64,000 bases of DNA. It comes from Flavobacterium pectinovorum. GTDB lineage: Bacteria; Bacteroidota; Bacteroidia; Flavobacteriales; Flavobacteriaceae. The number at the start of each line of letters is the position of its first letter. The first letter of the stretch is position 1. The notes below the pieces were generated by a model that was given only the letters and a program-made list of their open reading frames with translations, ran no database searches and was not told the DNA's origin. The stretch lies in NCBI RefSeq assembly GCF_022802975.1, contig NZ_JAFEVZ010000003.1, positions 410,202 to 474,201 of the forward strand, given 5' to 3'. The position numbers were made by a program, and so were the translations under genes. Positions 40,454 through 49,101 of this stretch are shown one piece after another.

Positions 40454-40722
40454 AACCATAGTTCTACATAAAATTAATGGTTAATTCAAAGTGGAAATTT
40501 TAAATAACACCTCTTTCGTACTTTTAAAAACCAATGTCATCCTGAGCGGAGTCGAAGGCTTGTAACAAAACGGGCTTCGACTTAAGTTTATCCTTAGCGA
40601 AGTCGAATGGACTCAGCTTGACACCTGCTTTAAATTGCAACATTCGACTAAAAAACCCTTATTTTTAGAAACATTTAGCATTTGTATAAGTGTTAAATAC
40701 CTTTAAATAAAGAATAATTGCC
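40454..40722. repeat. Spacer with composite CTTCGACTCCGCTCAG repeat (40535-40623)
   Basis: The gene-free stretch upstream of feoA carries a left arm TGTCATCCTGAGCGGAGTCG from 40535. Its right arm starts GGGCTTCGACT and ends CTCAGCTTGACA near 40622. Between those right-arm halves lies a foreign piece that includes TTAGCGAAGTCGAATGG, itself repeat-like. The right arm therefore appears interrupted by a second copy. I see no ORF or RNA gene in the rest of the stretch. Confidence 0.7.
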
Positions 40723-40751
40723 TATTTTTGCAATCTAAATTCAATCTAAAT
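40723..40751 (+). promoter_or_regulatory. feoAB promoter -7 element and leader direct repeat
   Basis: TATTTTTG (40723-40730) matches the -7 consensus. CAATCTAAAT follows twice, at 40731-40740 and 40742-40751, an 11-base period directly before the TTG start codon at 40756. The direct repeat is a candidate site for an iron-responsive regulator or a translational element. Confidence 0.5.
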
Positions 40752-40755
40752 AAGC

Positions 40756-40995
40756 TTGCAAAACACTATCCACACCCTAAAAAAAGGCGAGAAAGCCATT
40801 ATCAAAGATTTTGATATCGATTTGATTCCTTTAAAATTATTAGAGATGGGTTGTTTGCCGGGCAGCTTGGTCGAATTACTTCAAATTGCTCCTTTTGGAG
40901 ACCCCTTATATTTAGACATTAATGGCTCACATGTGGCCATCCGCATTGAAACGGCTCGTGAAATTGAAGTTGAACTTATCCAAAACAATTTATAA
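40756..40995 (+). CDS. feoA: FeoA-family protein (TTG start)
   Basis: A 79-residue SH3-like cytoplasmic protein of the ferrous iron uptake system. LKKGEKAIIKDFD, LLEMGCLPGSLVELLQIAPFGDPLYLDINGSHVAIRIETAREIEV is the standard FeoA pattern, given here in parts. No ATG is available upstream of the conserved region, so TTG at 40756 is the likely start, which may limit translation. Its stop overlaps the feoB start by one base. FeoA is thought to modulate FeoB. Confidence 0.9.
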   Translation: MQNTIHTLKKGEKAIIKDFDIDLIPLKLLEMGCLPGSLVELLQIAPFGDPLYLDINGSHVAIRIETAREIEVELIQNNL

Positions 40996-43094
40996 TGAGC
41001 GTTCAAAATATCAATGTTGCCCTTATCGGGAATCCAAACACAGGAAAGACTTCCGTTTTTAATCAGCTTACGGGTTTAAATCAACAGGTGGGGAATTATC
41101 CCGGAATTACGGTTGAGAAAAAAATGGGTTTCTGCAAACTTCCTCACAACATCAAAGCTAACATTCTGGATTTACCGGGAACGTACAGTCTGAATGCCAG
41201 TTCAATGGACGAAAGCGTGGTGATTGAACTTTTGCTGAACAAAAACGATAAGTTATATCCGGATGTTGCAGTAGTCGTAACAGATGTTGAAAACCTGAAA
41301 CGAAATTTACTGATTTACACTCAGATAAAAGATCTTGAAATTCCAACAATCTTAGTCATCAATATGTCGGATCGTATGGAACGTAAAGGAATAACTCTGG
41401 ATATTCCGTATTTAGAAGAAAAACTGAAAACCAAAATTGCATTAGTGAGTTCCCGAAAAGGTTTAGGAATTGATGCATTAAAAGAACTAATTGTTTCCTA
41501 TAAAACAGTTCCGCATGAACCTTGTTTAAATGCTTCAGTTATTGATAATGAGTATTTTGAAAAATTACAGCATGCTTTTCCGAATCAGTTATTATACAAA
41601 TTGTGGCTGGTTATTACTCAGGATGTAAATTTTTCGAATTTGGATAGAAATGAAGTTCGAAACACTTTCACAAAATCACATTCAGAATTAAAACGTCTTC
41701 AGCAAAAAGAAACCATCAAACGTTATCAGTTTATAAATGATGTTTTGAAAGAAGGTTTAAAAGTCGATCCTTCGATAGCAAAAGACATCAGGGCAAAACT
41801 AGATCGTGTATTAACCCATAAAGTGTGGGGTTATGCGATTTTCTTTGCGATTTTATTCCTAATATTCCAATCGATATTTAGCTGGTCAACAATCCCGATG
41901 GATTTTATTGACAGCACATTTGCTTCTTTAAGCAGTTGGGTTGCCGAAGAACTGCCAAGCGGTATTTTAACCGATTTGCTTTCACAGGGAATTATTCCGG
42001 GAATTGGCGGAGTTATTATTTTCATACCGCAAATTGCTTTCCTATTCTTGTTCATTTCAATTTTAGAAGAAAGTGGTTATATGAGCCGTGTTGTATTTCT
42101 GATGGACAAAATAATGCGCCGATTCGGCCTTTCCGGAAAAAGTGTCGTGCCTTTGATTTCAGGAACAGCCTGTGCTATTCCGGCAATTATGGCTACCCGA
42201 AATATTGAAAACTGGAAAGAACGTCTGATTACCATTTTGGTTACTCCTTTTACCACTTGTTCAGCAAGATTACCGGTTTATGCGATTATCATTTCACTGG
42301 TAATTCCAAGTAAGCGTGTTTTCGGCGTTTTGAATGTTCAGGGATTAACCCTAATGGCACTTTATGTTTTAGGCTTTTTTGCAGCTATTCTATCCGCCTA
42401 TATTTTAAATAAAGTTCTAAAACTGGAATCCAAAACGTATTTCGTTGTCGAAATGCCAGGTTATAAATTACCCCTTTTTAAAAACGTTGGAATCAATGTT
42501 GTGGAAAAAACCAAAGCTTTCATTGTTGGTGCCGGTAAAATCATTCTTGCCATATCTATTATTTTATGGTTTTTAGCCTCATACGGCCCCGGAAAAGATT
42601 TTAACGAAGCTGAAGCTATTGTAAAAGAAAGATTTGCAAACACAACGTTAGACAAAACTCAGTTTGAAAACGAAGTGGCTTCTCAAAAATTAGAGAATTC
42701 CTATATCGGATTAATGGGACACGCCATTGAACCGGCGATTGAACCTTTGGGCTACGACTGGAAAATTGGAATTGCCTTAATTAGTTCGTTTGCGGCTCGT
42801 GAGGTTTTCGTTGGAACTCTTGCCACCATTTACAGTGTTGGTGACAGTGAGAACGAAGCTACCATAAAAAGCAAAATGCAGGCAGAAGTTCATTCTGATA
42901 CAGGAGAAAAAGTCTTTAATTTTGCCACCGGAATTTCGTTATTGCTTTTTTATGCCTTCGCTATGCAATGTGCAAGTACATTGGCTATCACAAAAAAAGA
43001 AACAAACTCGTGGAAATGGCCGGCCATGCAATTGGGCTTTATGAGTGCATTAGCCTATTTAACCGCCTTAATTGCCTATCAAATATTAAAATAA
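40995..43094 (+). CDS. feoB: Ferrous iron transporter FeoB
   Basis: A 699-residue inner-membrane Fe(II) transporter. The N-terminal G domain has G1 GNPNTGKTSVFN, G3 LDLPGTYSL and a G4-type NMSD. It is followed by a helical GDI-like region and a membrane domain with two Gate repeats (about 280-690). The conserved GTACAIPAIMATRNI and TTCSARLPVYA segments carry the cysteines implicated in transport. It is co-transcribed and translationally coupled with feoA. Confidence 0.97.
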   Translation: MSVQNINVALIGNPNTGKTSVFNQLTGLNQQVGNYPGITVEKKMGFCKLPHNIKANILDLPGTYSLNASSMDESVVIELLLNKNDKLYPDVAVVVTDVENLKRNLLIYTQIKDLEIPTILVINMSDRMERKGITLDIPYLEEKLKTKIALVSSRKGLGIDALKELIVSYKTVPHEPCLNASVIDNEYFEKLQHAFPNQLLYKLWLVITQDVNFSNLDRNEVRNTFTKSHSELKRLQQKETIKRYQFINDVLKEGLKVDPSIAKDIRAKLDRVLTHKVWGYAIFFAILFLIFQSIFSWSTIPMDFIDSTFASLSSWVAEELPSGILTDLLSQGIIPGIGGVIIFIPQIAFLFLFISILEESGYMSRVVFLMDKIMRRFGLSGKSVVPLISGTACAIPAIMATRNIENWKERLITILVTPFTTCSARLPVYAIIISLVIPSKRVFGVLNVQGLTLMALYVLGFFAAILSAYILNKVLKLESKTYFVVEMPGYKLPLFKNVGINVVEKTKAFIVGAGKIILAISIILWFLASYGPGKDFNEAEAIVKERFANTTLDKTQFENEVASQKLENSYIGLMGHAIEPAIEPLGYDWKIGIALISSFAAREVFVGTLATIYSVGDSENEATIKSKMQAEVHSDTGEKVFNFATGISLLLFYAFAMQCASTLAITKKETNSWKWPAMQLGFMSALAYLTALIAYQILK

Positions 43095-43100
43095 TAAGTC

Positions 43101-43223
43101 ATGATTCAGGAAATTATTGCTTTTGCCATATTAGGTTTTGCAGTTGCTTTTTTGATTAAAAAATATTTTTTTAAATCAAAGAAGAAAAAGGACTGTGGCG
43201 ACGGGAATTGCGGCTGCAGTTAA
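43101..43223 (+). CDS. FeoB-associated Cys-rich membrane protein (40 aa)
   Basis: A 40-residue ORF starts six bases after the feoB stop. One membrane helix (MIQEIIAFAILGFAVAFLI) is followed by a lysine-rich stretch (KKYFFKSKKKKD) and a cysteine tail (CGDGNCGCS). This organisation matches the small FeoB-associated Cys-rich proteins that replace FeoC in many Bacteroidota. It may bind iron or sense redox state for FeoB. The small size could cause it to be missed by gene callers, but the position and motif support it well. Confidence 0.88.
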   Translation: MIQEIIAFAILGFAVAFLIKKYFFKSKKKKDCGDGNCGCS

Positions 43224-43252
43224 TTTTTATTAAACAGAGTTACTCAAATAAA

Positions 43253-43325
43253 AAGCACAAAGATTCGCAAAGTTATTTAAAATTCCTTTGCGAATCTTTG
43301 TGCTTATTTAGTGAATCTTTGCGAA
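43253..43325. repeat. 20-base perfect inverted repeat of the GCAAAG family, probable terminator
   Basis: AAGCACAAAGATTCGCAAAG (43253-43272) is exactly complementary to CTTTGCGAATCTTTGTGCTT (43286-43305). A third, partial copy (GTGAATCTTTGCGAAA) follows at about 43311-43326. The hairpin lies between the feo operon and the convergent HD-domain gene and would terminate both. Confidence 0.88.
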
Positions 43326-43332
43326 ATAAAAC

Positions 43333-43986
43333 TTACTTAATTCCCTCCCACTCAGCATAAAACTGTGCCAGGAAACTTTCCATAAAACGGTGCCTTTCCT
43401 CAGCAAGTTGTCTTCCGGTTTGGGTATTCATTTTGTCTTTTAAAAGCAAAAGCTTTTCGTAAAAATGATTTATCGTGGGCGCATTATTCTTTTTGTACTC
43501 TTCTTTAGTCATGTTAGTTACCGGCGTAATTTCAGGATTGTGCAAAGCCCTGTTTTTAAATCCGCCATAATTGAAAGCTCTTGCTACGCCAATTGCCCCA
43601 ATGGCATCCAGACGATCTGCATCCTGAACGATATCCAGTTCAACAGAAGAAAACTTCTTCTCGAAATTTCCGCCTTTATACGAGATGTTTTCAATGATTT
43701 TGACAACATGCTGAATAATGTCCTCAGAAACATTTTCAGACTCTAAAAACAAACGTGCTGTTCTGGGCCCAATGGTTTCGTCACCATTATGAAATTTACT
43801 GTCGGCAATATCATGAAGCAAGGCTCCTAATTGAACTACTGTTAAATCGCAATCGCTGCTTCCGGCAATCAATAACGCATTTTTATAAACTCTCTCGATA
43901 TGAAACCAATCGTGTCCACCTTCAGCATCGTTTAATTTTTCTTTTACAAAAGCTATTGTTTTGTTTATCAAATCAGAATTATTCAT
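43333..43986 (-). CDS. HD-domain metal-dependent phosphohydrolase
   Basis: A 217-residue HD-superfamily enzyme. The metal-binding set is H in GGHDWFHIERV, HD in LGALLHDIADSKF and the distal D in DIVQDADRLDAIGAIGVARAF. The last block is typical of the YedJ-like subgroup, which acts on small phosphorylated compounds. The substrate is not known. It stands alone, between the feo operon and the desaturase gene. Confidence 0.9.
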   Translation of the reverse strand: MNNSDLINKTIAFVKEKLNDAEGGHDWFHIERVYKNALLIAGSSDCDLTVVQLGALLHDIADSKFHNGDETIGPRTARLFLESENVSEDIIQHVVKIIENISYKGGNFEKKFSSVELDIVQDADRLDAIGAIGVARAFNYGGFKNRALHNPEITPVTNMTKEEYKKNNAPTINHFYEKLLLLKDKMNTQTGRQLAEERHRFMESFLAQFYAEWEGIK

Positions 43987-44102
43987 ATTATTTTATTGCC
44001 TATTAGTATGCTTTACTATTTTAATACTGTTATTTAAATTATCAGATTTACTTTAGAATTTAAAGTATTTTTAAAAAAAATGGAGATCTAAAATATTAAA
44101 AA

Positions 44103-44143
44103 ATGTTGATTGTCAAAGATTTAAAAACCTCAACAATCAACAT
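44103..44143 (-). terminator. Terminator of the acyl-ACP desaturase gene
   Basis: ATGTTGATTGT (44103-44113) pairs with ACAATCAACAT (44133-44143). On the minus strand it is followed by a T-rich tract and lies 80 bases past the desaturase stop. Confidence 0.75.
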
Positions 44144-44222
44144 CTGTTTAGTCTGTTTTAAAAAACGCAATAAAGTTGCATTTGTAAAAATCTACAATCT
44201 AAATTCTGAAATCTAAAATTAT

Positions 44223-45215
44223 TTACAATCTCGCCGGCTCTACCCATTTAAAAATATGAGACTCTTTTGGAATCACGATTCTCTCTGATATTTTCGCCAT
44301 ACGAGCCGGTAATTTCATCAAATAATCACGGGCTTTTTCTGCCTCATCTGTTAAGTTAGAAATCTTATCAATCTCCCACTTATCAATTAATTTTTGCATG
44401 ATGTCAACATAATCGTTAGCAGTATAAACTCCAATACGCTGTGCAGAATCTGAAAACTGTTCGAAAGCTGTACTGATCTTTTGACCAGACTCTCTTAAGA
44501 AGTGTGCCGGCATAACGATTTTTTGTTTCATCATGTATTGAAACGCCAGCATCATTTCACTTGGATCAACCTGAAAAATTCTCGTTACAAATTCGCTATA
44601 CGCATGATGATGACGCATTTCGTCACCTGCAATCATTTTACACATTTTAGACAACTTATTATCACCAAATTTTTTAGCCATCTGAGCTACTCTATTGTGC
44701 GAAACATACGTTGCTAATTCCTGAAAACTGGTATATACAAAATTCTTGTACGGATCAGATCCCGTTCCGATATCAAAGCCGTCGTTGATTAAATGCTGTG
44801 TTGTTATTTCGATTTCACGCATGTTTACACGACCGGACAAATACAAATATTTATTTAGTAAATCTCCGTGACGGTTTTCTTCACCTGTCCATTGACGGAT
44901 CCATTTTGACCAGCCATTTCCACCGTTTTCGACCTGATTTACTCCTTCAACATCCATCAGCCAGGATTCGTAAGTTGGTAAAGCTTCTTCAGTAATCGTA
45001 TCACCTACTAAAGTTACCCAGAAATCGTATGGTAATTCTTTGGCAATTTCACGTAGTTCTCTAACCTCCTCAAAGAAGTTATCTCCTTCAGAATTAGGCA
45101 GAAAATCTGACGGCTGCCAAATCTTTTCTACTGGAATTAAATACTGATCTACGAAGCTATCCACGTTTTTTTCCAAAAACTGCATCACTTCTAATCTAAT
45201 GTTTTTTATAGACAT
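44223..45215 (-). CDS. Acyl-ACP desaturase (soluble di-iron, stearoyl-ACP type)
   Basis: A 330-residue soluble fatty-acid desaturase. The di-iron ligands lie in GEENRHGDLLNKYLY (E113, H116) and GDEMRHHHAYSEF (E199, H202), with E83 and E166 as probable remaining ligands. The protein introduces double bonds into acyl-ACP and adjusts membrane fluidity. It is downstream of plsC (52-base gap) on the same strand, so desaturation and phosphatidate synthesis are transcribed together. The bond position cannot be deduced. Confidence 0.93.
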   Translation of the reverse strand: MSIKNIRLEVMQFLEKNVDSFVDQYLIPVEKIWQPSDFLPNSEGDNFFEEVRELREIAKELPYDFWVTLVGDTITEEALPTYESWLMDVEGVNQVENGGNGWSKWIRQWTGEENRHGDLLNKYLYLSGRVNMREIEITTQHLINDGFDIGTGSDPYKNFVYTSFQELATYVSHNRVAQMAKKFGDNKLSKMCKMIAGDEMRHHHAYSEFVTRIFQVDPSEMMLAFQYMMKQKIVMPAHFLRESGQKISTAFEQFSDSAQRIGVYTANDYVDIMQKLIDKWEIDKISNLTDEAEKARDYLMKLPARMAKISERIVIPKESHIFKWVEPARL

Positions 45216-45267
45216 TACTTATTTAAGATTGGGATTTTTGTTTCAATTTTTTTCTGAAATCAAAAAT

Positions 45268-46008
45268 CTATTTATACTCGTTTACTCCTTCAACAACTGC
45301 CTTCTCGGTCAATTTCATTAACTCGGCAAAATCATAATCCTTAACGGCCATTGCTTTATGCGCGGTAAAGGTAAGATGATTTCCTAAACCAACAGGGAAA
45401 AAACCATATTTTACCATTTTCCATGAATTGTTGATGCTCACTGGCACAACATAAGCTGAAGGTGCATATTTACAAAGGATTTTTAATCCGCTTTGAGCAA
45501 ATTCTTTCGGTTTTCCTGTTTTGCTTCTGGTTCCTTCAGGAAAAATCACAGCAGATCTGGTGTTTTTTTCAATATATTCAGACAAGCCTTTGATTACCGG
45601 AATCGCTTGTTTAGGGTCTTTTCGGTCAATTAGCACTGAACCTCCGTGCCGTAAATTATAAGACACACTCGGGATACCGCTGCCTAACTCCTTCTTACTT
45701 ACAAATTTACAATGAAAACGTCTAAAGTACCAAATCATTGCGACGATATCATACATACTTTGGTGATTCGACACAAAAATCAAAGGAACTCCCGTGGGAA
45801 TTGTCTCTCTATTTTCGATTGTATAGGTTGTTCCCACAAGATTTGTACATCTTAAAAGGAAAAAGTTCAAATAATCAACACTAACTTTATGAGCCTGATA
45901 ACCAAAAACATTTAGGCAAATCCATTGTATTGGGTGAAAAACCAGCAAACACAATCCAAAACATAAATAATAAATTACGGAGATTGGATATGAAATTATT
46001 TTTTGCAT
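45268..46008 (-). CDS. plsC: 1-acyl-sn-glycerol-3-phosphate acyltransferase
   Basis: A 246-residue membrane-associated acyltransferase that makes phosphatidic acid. An N-terminal hydrophobic segment is followed by the family blocks NHQSMYDI (H-x4-D catalytic pair), FVSKKELG and FPEGTRSKTGKPKEFAQSG. VVPVSINNSWK is the last conserved block. It is divergent from rnpA and co-directional with the acyl-ACP desaturase. Confidence 0.93.
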   Translation of the reverse strand: MQKIISYPISVIYYLCFGLCLLVFHPIQWICLNVFGYQAHKVSVDYLNFFLLRCTNLVGTTYTIENRETIPTGVPLIFVSNHQSMYDIVAMIWYFRRFHCKFVSKKELGSGIPSVSYNLRHGGSVLIDRKDPKQAIPVIKGLSEYIEKNTRSAVIFPEGTRSKTGKPKEFAQSGLKILCKYAPSAYVVPVSINNSWKMVKYGFFPVGLGNHLTFTAHKAMAVKDYDFAELMKLTEKAVVEGVNEYK

Positions 46009-46027
46009 GCTTAAAAAAATTAAAGGC

Positions 46028-46035
46028 CAAAAGTA
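46028..46035 (-). promoter_or_regulatory. Candidate -7 promoter element of plsC
   Basis: On the minus strand this is TACTTTTG (TAnnTTTG), 20 bases before the plsC ATG. Confidence 0.5.
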
Positions 46036-46095
46036 ATAAATAAATTTTTAGCGGTATAAAAATTGAAAACAATAACCGTTTTTATGGTTTAATTG

Positions 46096-46103
46096 TACCT
46101 TTG
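46096..46103 (+). promoter_or_regulatory. Candidate -7 promoter element of rnpA
   Basis: TACCTTTG matches TAnnTTTG, 31 bases before the rnpA ATG at 46135. It also rules against the in-frame TTG at 46093 as the start codon. Confidence 0.55.
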
Positions 46104-46134
46104 TCCTTTAAAATTGCAAATTTTTTCTGAATTA

Positions 46135-46539
46135 ATGAACTTTACTTATCCTAAAAATGAACGCTTAAAGAGCAAAACCACAATTGGATTACTGTTTTCT
46201 GAGGGAAAATCGGTTTCTAAATATCCGTTGCGTTTGGTTTACTGTCTGGCGGATGAAAATTCAGAAGAAAAAATTAAAATGGGAGTTTCAGTTTCTAAAA
46301 AGTATTTCAAAAAAGCCGTAGATCGTAATTATTTCAAAAGAGTTTTAAGAGAAACCTATCGACTGAACAAACATTTACTTTGGAATAATGTGCAGCAGCC
46401 CTATTCTGTGATGTTTTTTTATCAGACAAAAGACAAATTATCTTACGAAGAAATCAATACCAAAACGATTCAGTTGTTTGAGAAATTTCTTCAGCAAATA
46501 AATAAAACTACCGATTCTGAAAACAAAACAGAATTATAA
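46135..46539 (+). CDS. rnpA: Ribonuclease P protein component
   Basis: A basic protein of 134 residues counted from the ATG at 46135 (MNFTYPKNERLKSKTTIGLLF). The RNP signature is DRNYFKRVLRETYR, with the conserved RNxxKR. It assists the catalytic RNA in 5' maturation of tRNAs. The central cleft strands (KMGVSVSKKYFKKA) are typical. The usual rpmH gene is not upstream; instead plsC is divergent. Confidence 0.95.
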   Translation: MNFTYPKNERLKSKTTIGLLFSEGKSVSKYPLRLVYCLADENSEEKIKMGVSVSKKYFKKAVDRNYFKRVLRETYRLNKHLLWNNVQQPYSVMFFYQTKDKLSYEEINTKTIQLFEKFLQQINKTTDSENKTEL

Positions 46540-46656
46540 AATCCTTTGTAATCAATTCTTTTCAATATATGATATTGAGAATCGCATCAACGAATCGTCT
46601 TAATTGATGATTAATTCTTATTTTAGTACTTTATAATTTAAAGACAATTTACAAAT

Positions 46657-48294
46657 ATGACTCCTTATTTTAAAAAGAAGTTCGTTATACCAGCCGTTGC
46701 TGCAGGATTTTTATTTATTGGAACCAGTTTCAAAGATGATTTCTTTGAAATAGCCAAACAGATAGAAATTTTTACAACCCTATTCAAAGCAGTCAATACC
46801 AATTATGTCGATGAAACCAATCCGGGTGATTTGATGGATAAAGGGATTAAAAGCATGCTGGGAAGCTTGGATCCTTACACCGTTTACTTTAACGAACAGG
46901 ATGTTGTAAATTTTAAAATCAATAATACCGGAGAATATACCGGAATTGGTGCCATGATAGCCCGTAAAAAAGACCGCCTGATTGTTCGTGAACCTTATAA
47001 AAATTATCCGGCGGATAAAGCAGGATTGAAAGCCGGCGACGAAATTATTCAGATTGGAGATGTTTTGATAGCTGATTTTAAGGATGATGCCTCACAATTA
47101 TTAAAAGGAACAAAAAACACTAAGATCAAAATAAAATACCTTCGTCAGGATAAAACCTATACTACTGATTTAGTTTTGGATGAAGTTGATATCAAATCGG
47201 TTCCATTTTATGGAAAAATTGATGATAAAACCGGGTATATCGTTTTGGCACATTTTAGCCGAAAGGCTGCTGTCGAAGTCAAAGATGCCCTTGAAAAACT
47301 TAAAACTCAAGGAGCGACACAGATTGTTTTGGATTTAAGAGGAAATCCGGGCGGTTTATTAAACGAAGCGATTGACATTTGTAATCTGTTCGTTCCAAAA
47401 AATGAAGTAATTGTAACTACAAAATCGCGAATTGAAAAACACAATAACACCTATAAAACTACTAAAGAACCTATAGATACTCAGATTCCGCTGGCTATTT
47501 TGGTAAACGGAAAAAGTGCTTCTGCATCAGAAATTGTTTCAGGGGCTTTGCAGGATTTGGATCGTGCCGTGGTTTTAGGGAGCCGTAGTTTTGGAAAAGG
47601 TTTGGTACAACGCACAGTCGAATTAACCTATGGAACACAACTAAAGGTGACTATTTCACGTTACTATACCCCTTCGGGACGCTGTATTCAGGCATTAGAT
47701 TATTCCCATAAAGACAAAAACGGAGTAGCCCAAAAAACCGATTCTAAAAATTTTAATGCTTTTAAAACCCGAAAAGGCAGAACGGTTTATGATGGCGGTG
47801 GTGTTTTACCGGATATTGAATTGGATGAAGCCAAAATGAGTCCGATTACAAATGCGTTATTAAAAAATGACGGAATTTTTGATTATGCGACAACTTACTA
47901 TTATAAAAATCCAAATTTAGGAGATAAAATTCCTGTACTTACTGATACAGATTACACTGCTTTCAAACAATATTTAAAAGCCAATAAATTCACATTTGAT
48001 ACAGAAACAGAGATTGCACTGAAAAACACTTTGGCAGCAGCCAAAAACGAACATATAGACGAAGCAATTGTACTTGAATATAAGCAGCTATTAACTGCAC
48101 TTGAAAAAAGTGAAACCACTTTATTAGACAAAAACCAAAAAGAAATTAGAAACCTGATTCTGGAAGAACTCATCAAAAGATACCAATATCAGGAAGGGTT
48201 ATATCAATATTACATTAAAAACAATTCAGAAATTAAAAAAGCCGTAACCGTCTTAAACAATCAAACTGAGTATAAAACGATTTTAAAAATGTAA
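46657..48294 (+). CDS. S41-family C-terminal processing peptidase
   Basis: A 545-residue protease with an N-terminal membrane anchor or signal (about 9-23), a PDZ domain (about 90-170) and the S41 catalytic core. The serine cluster SASAS lies at 287-291 and the general base K314 in SRSFGKGLVQ. DLRGNPGG is at 227-233. These enzymes trim or degrade periplasmic proteins from the C-terminus. A C-terminal helical extension of about 120 residues follows. The OmpA-like gene begins three bases after the stop. Confidence 0.93.
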   Translation: MTPYFKKKFVIPAVAAGFLFIGTSFKDDFFEIAKQIEIFTTLFKAVNTNYVDETNPGDLMDKGIKSMLGSLDPYTVYFNEQDVVNFKINNTGEYTGIGAMIARKKDRLIVREPYKNYPADKAGLKAGDEIIQIGDVLIADFKDDASQLLKGTKNTKIKIKYLRQDKTYTTDLVLDEVDIKSVPFYGKIDDKTGYIVLAHFSRKAAVEVKDALEKLKTQGATQIVLDLRGNPGGLLNEAIDICNLFVPKNEVIVTTKSRIEKHNNTYKTTKEPIDTQIPLAILVNGKSASASEIVSGALQDLDRAVVLGSRSFGKGLVQRTVELTYGTQLKVTISRYYTPSGRCIQALDYSHKDKNGVAQKTDSKNFNAFKTRKGRTVYDGGGVLPDIELDEAKMSPITNALLKNDGIFDYATTYYYKNPNLGDKIPVLTDTDYTAFKQYLKANKFTFDTETEIALKNTLAAAKNEHIDEAIVLEYKQLLTALEKSETTLLDKNQKEIRNLILEELIKRYQYQEGLYQYYIKNNSEIKKAVTVLNNQTEYKTILKM

Positions 48295-48297
48295 AAA

Positions 48298-49101
48298 ATG
48301 AAACTTTGTAGCTCCTTATTTCTGTTATTTATTTACAATTTATCGGCGCAGCAAAACCCCATCGAAACCATTTATTTTGATTTTGACAAATACATCCTAA
48401 GCAGTCAGCAAATCAAAATCGTTACTGATTTTGCAAAAAAAATTGACACCACAAAAATAGAATCAGTACAAATTTACGGGTATTGTGATGACCGCGGAAC
48501 AGATGAGTACAATTACCGCTTATCAAAAGATCGTGTCAATACCGTACAACAACTATTGGTTTCAACTGGCTTTAACAAAAGTAAAATAATCATTCTTGAA
48601 GGGAAAGGGCGTATAATAATCAGGAGCGATACCGTTGAAAATTTACACGAAACACGTACCAAAAACCGCAGGGTCGATTTGATTGCCGTTAAAAAAAACA
48701 GCTACGGAAAAGGAATCCGTAATTCATTACAAGGAGAGTTAAAAGTTGGGGATAAAGTTTTTCTGGAAAATATTTTGTTTGATATTGGAAGTTCAAAACT
48801 AACAACAGTTTCCAAAAAAGAATTGGATAAAATAGCCATCATATTGCAGAATAAAAAATCCATCCAATTTGAAATCAGAGGGCACGTTTGCTGCACTCCT
48901 GAAGTTTATACCGACGGAATTGACAACGAAACCAATGAAAGAAGGCTTTCCTGGAATCGTGCCAAAACAGTGTTTTTCTATTTGTCATCAAAAAAAATAT
49001 CCAAAAGCCGTATGGCCTACCAGGGCTGCGGAAACAAATATCCACTTAAAAAAGGGGATGATTTAGACAGAAGGGTAGAGTTTTTGATAACCAGAATTTA
49101 A
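48298..49101 (+). CDS. Exported protein with two tandem OmpA-like domains
   Basis: A 267-residue protein with a signal peptide (about 1-17, ending LSAQQ). It has two peptidoglycan-binding OmpA-type domains: the first starts YFDFDKYIL and includes YCDDRGTDEYNYRLSKDRV, and the second starts ILFDIGSSKL and includes RRLSWNRAKTVFFYL. Each ends in an NRRVDL or DRRVEFL motif. Two domains without a beta-barrel or TPR part is unusual. It follows the S41 protease by three bases and overlaps the convergent GNAT gene by four. Confidence 0.85.
   Translation: MKLCSSLFLLFIYNLSAQQNPIETIYFDFDKYILSSQQIKIVTDFAKKIDTTKIESVQIYGYCDDRGTDEYNYRLSKDRVNTVQQLLVSTGFNKSKIIILEGKGRIIIRSDTVENLHETRTKNRRVDLIAVKKNSYGKGIRNSLQGELKVGDKVFLENILFDIGSSKLTTVSKKELDKIAIILQNKKSIQFEIRGHVCCTPEVYTDGIDNETNERRLSWNRAKTVFFYLSSKKISKSRMAYQGCGNKYPLKKGDDLDRRVEFLITRI

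Noticed and set aside
44103..44143. Hairpin considered as a small RNA gene
   Set aside because: It has an 11-base stem, a long loop and a T-rich tail past the desaturase stop, which fits a terminator.
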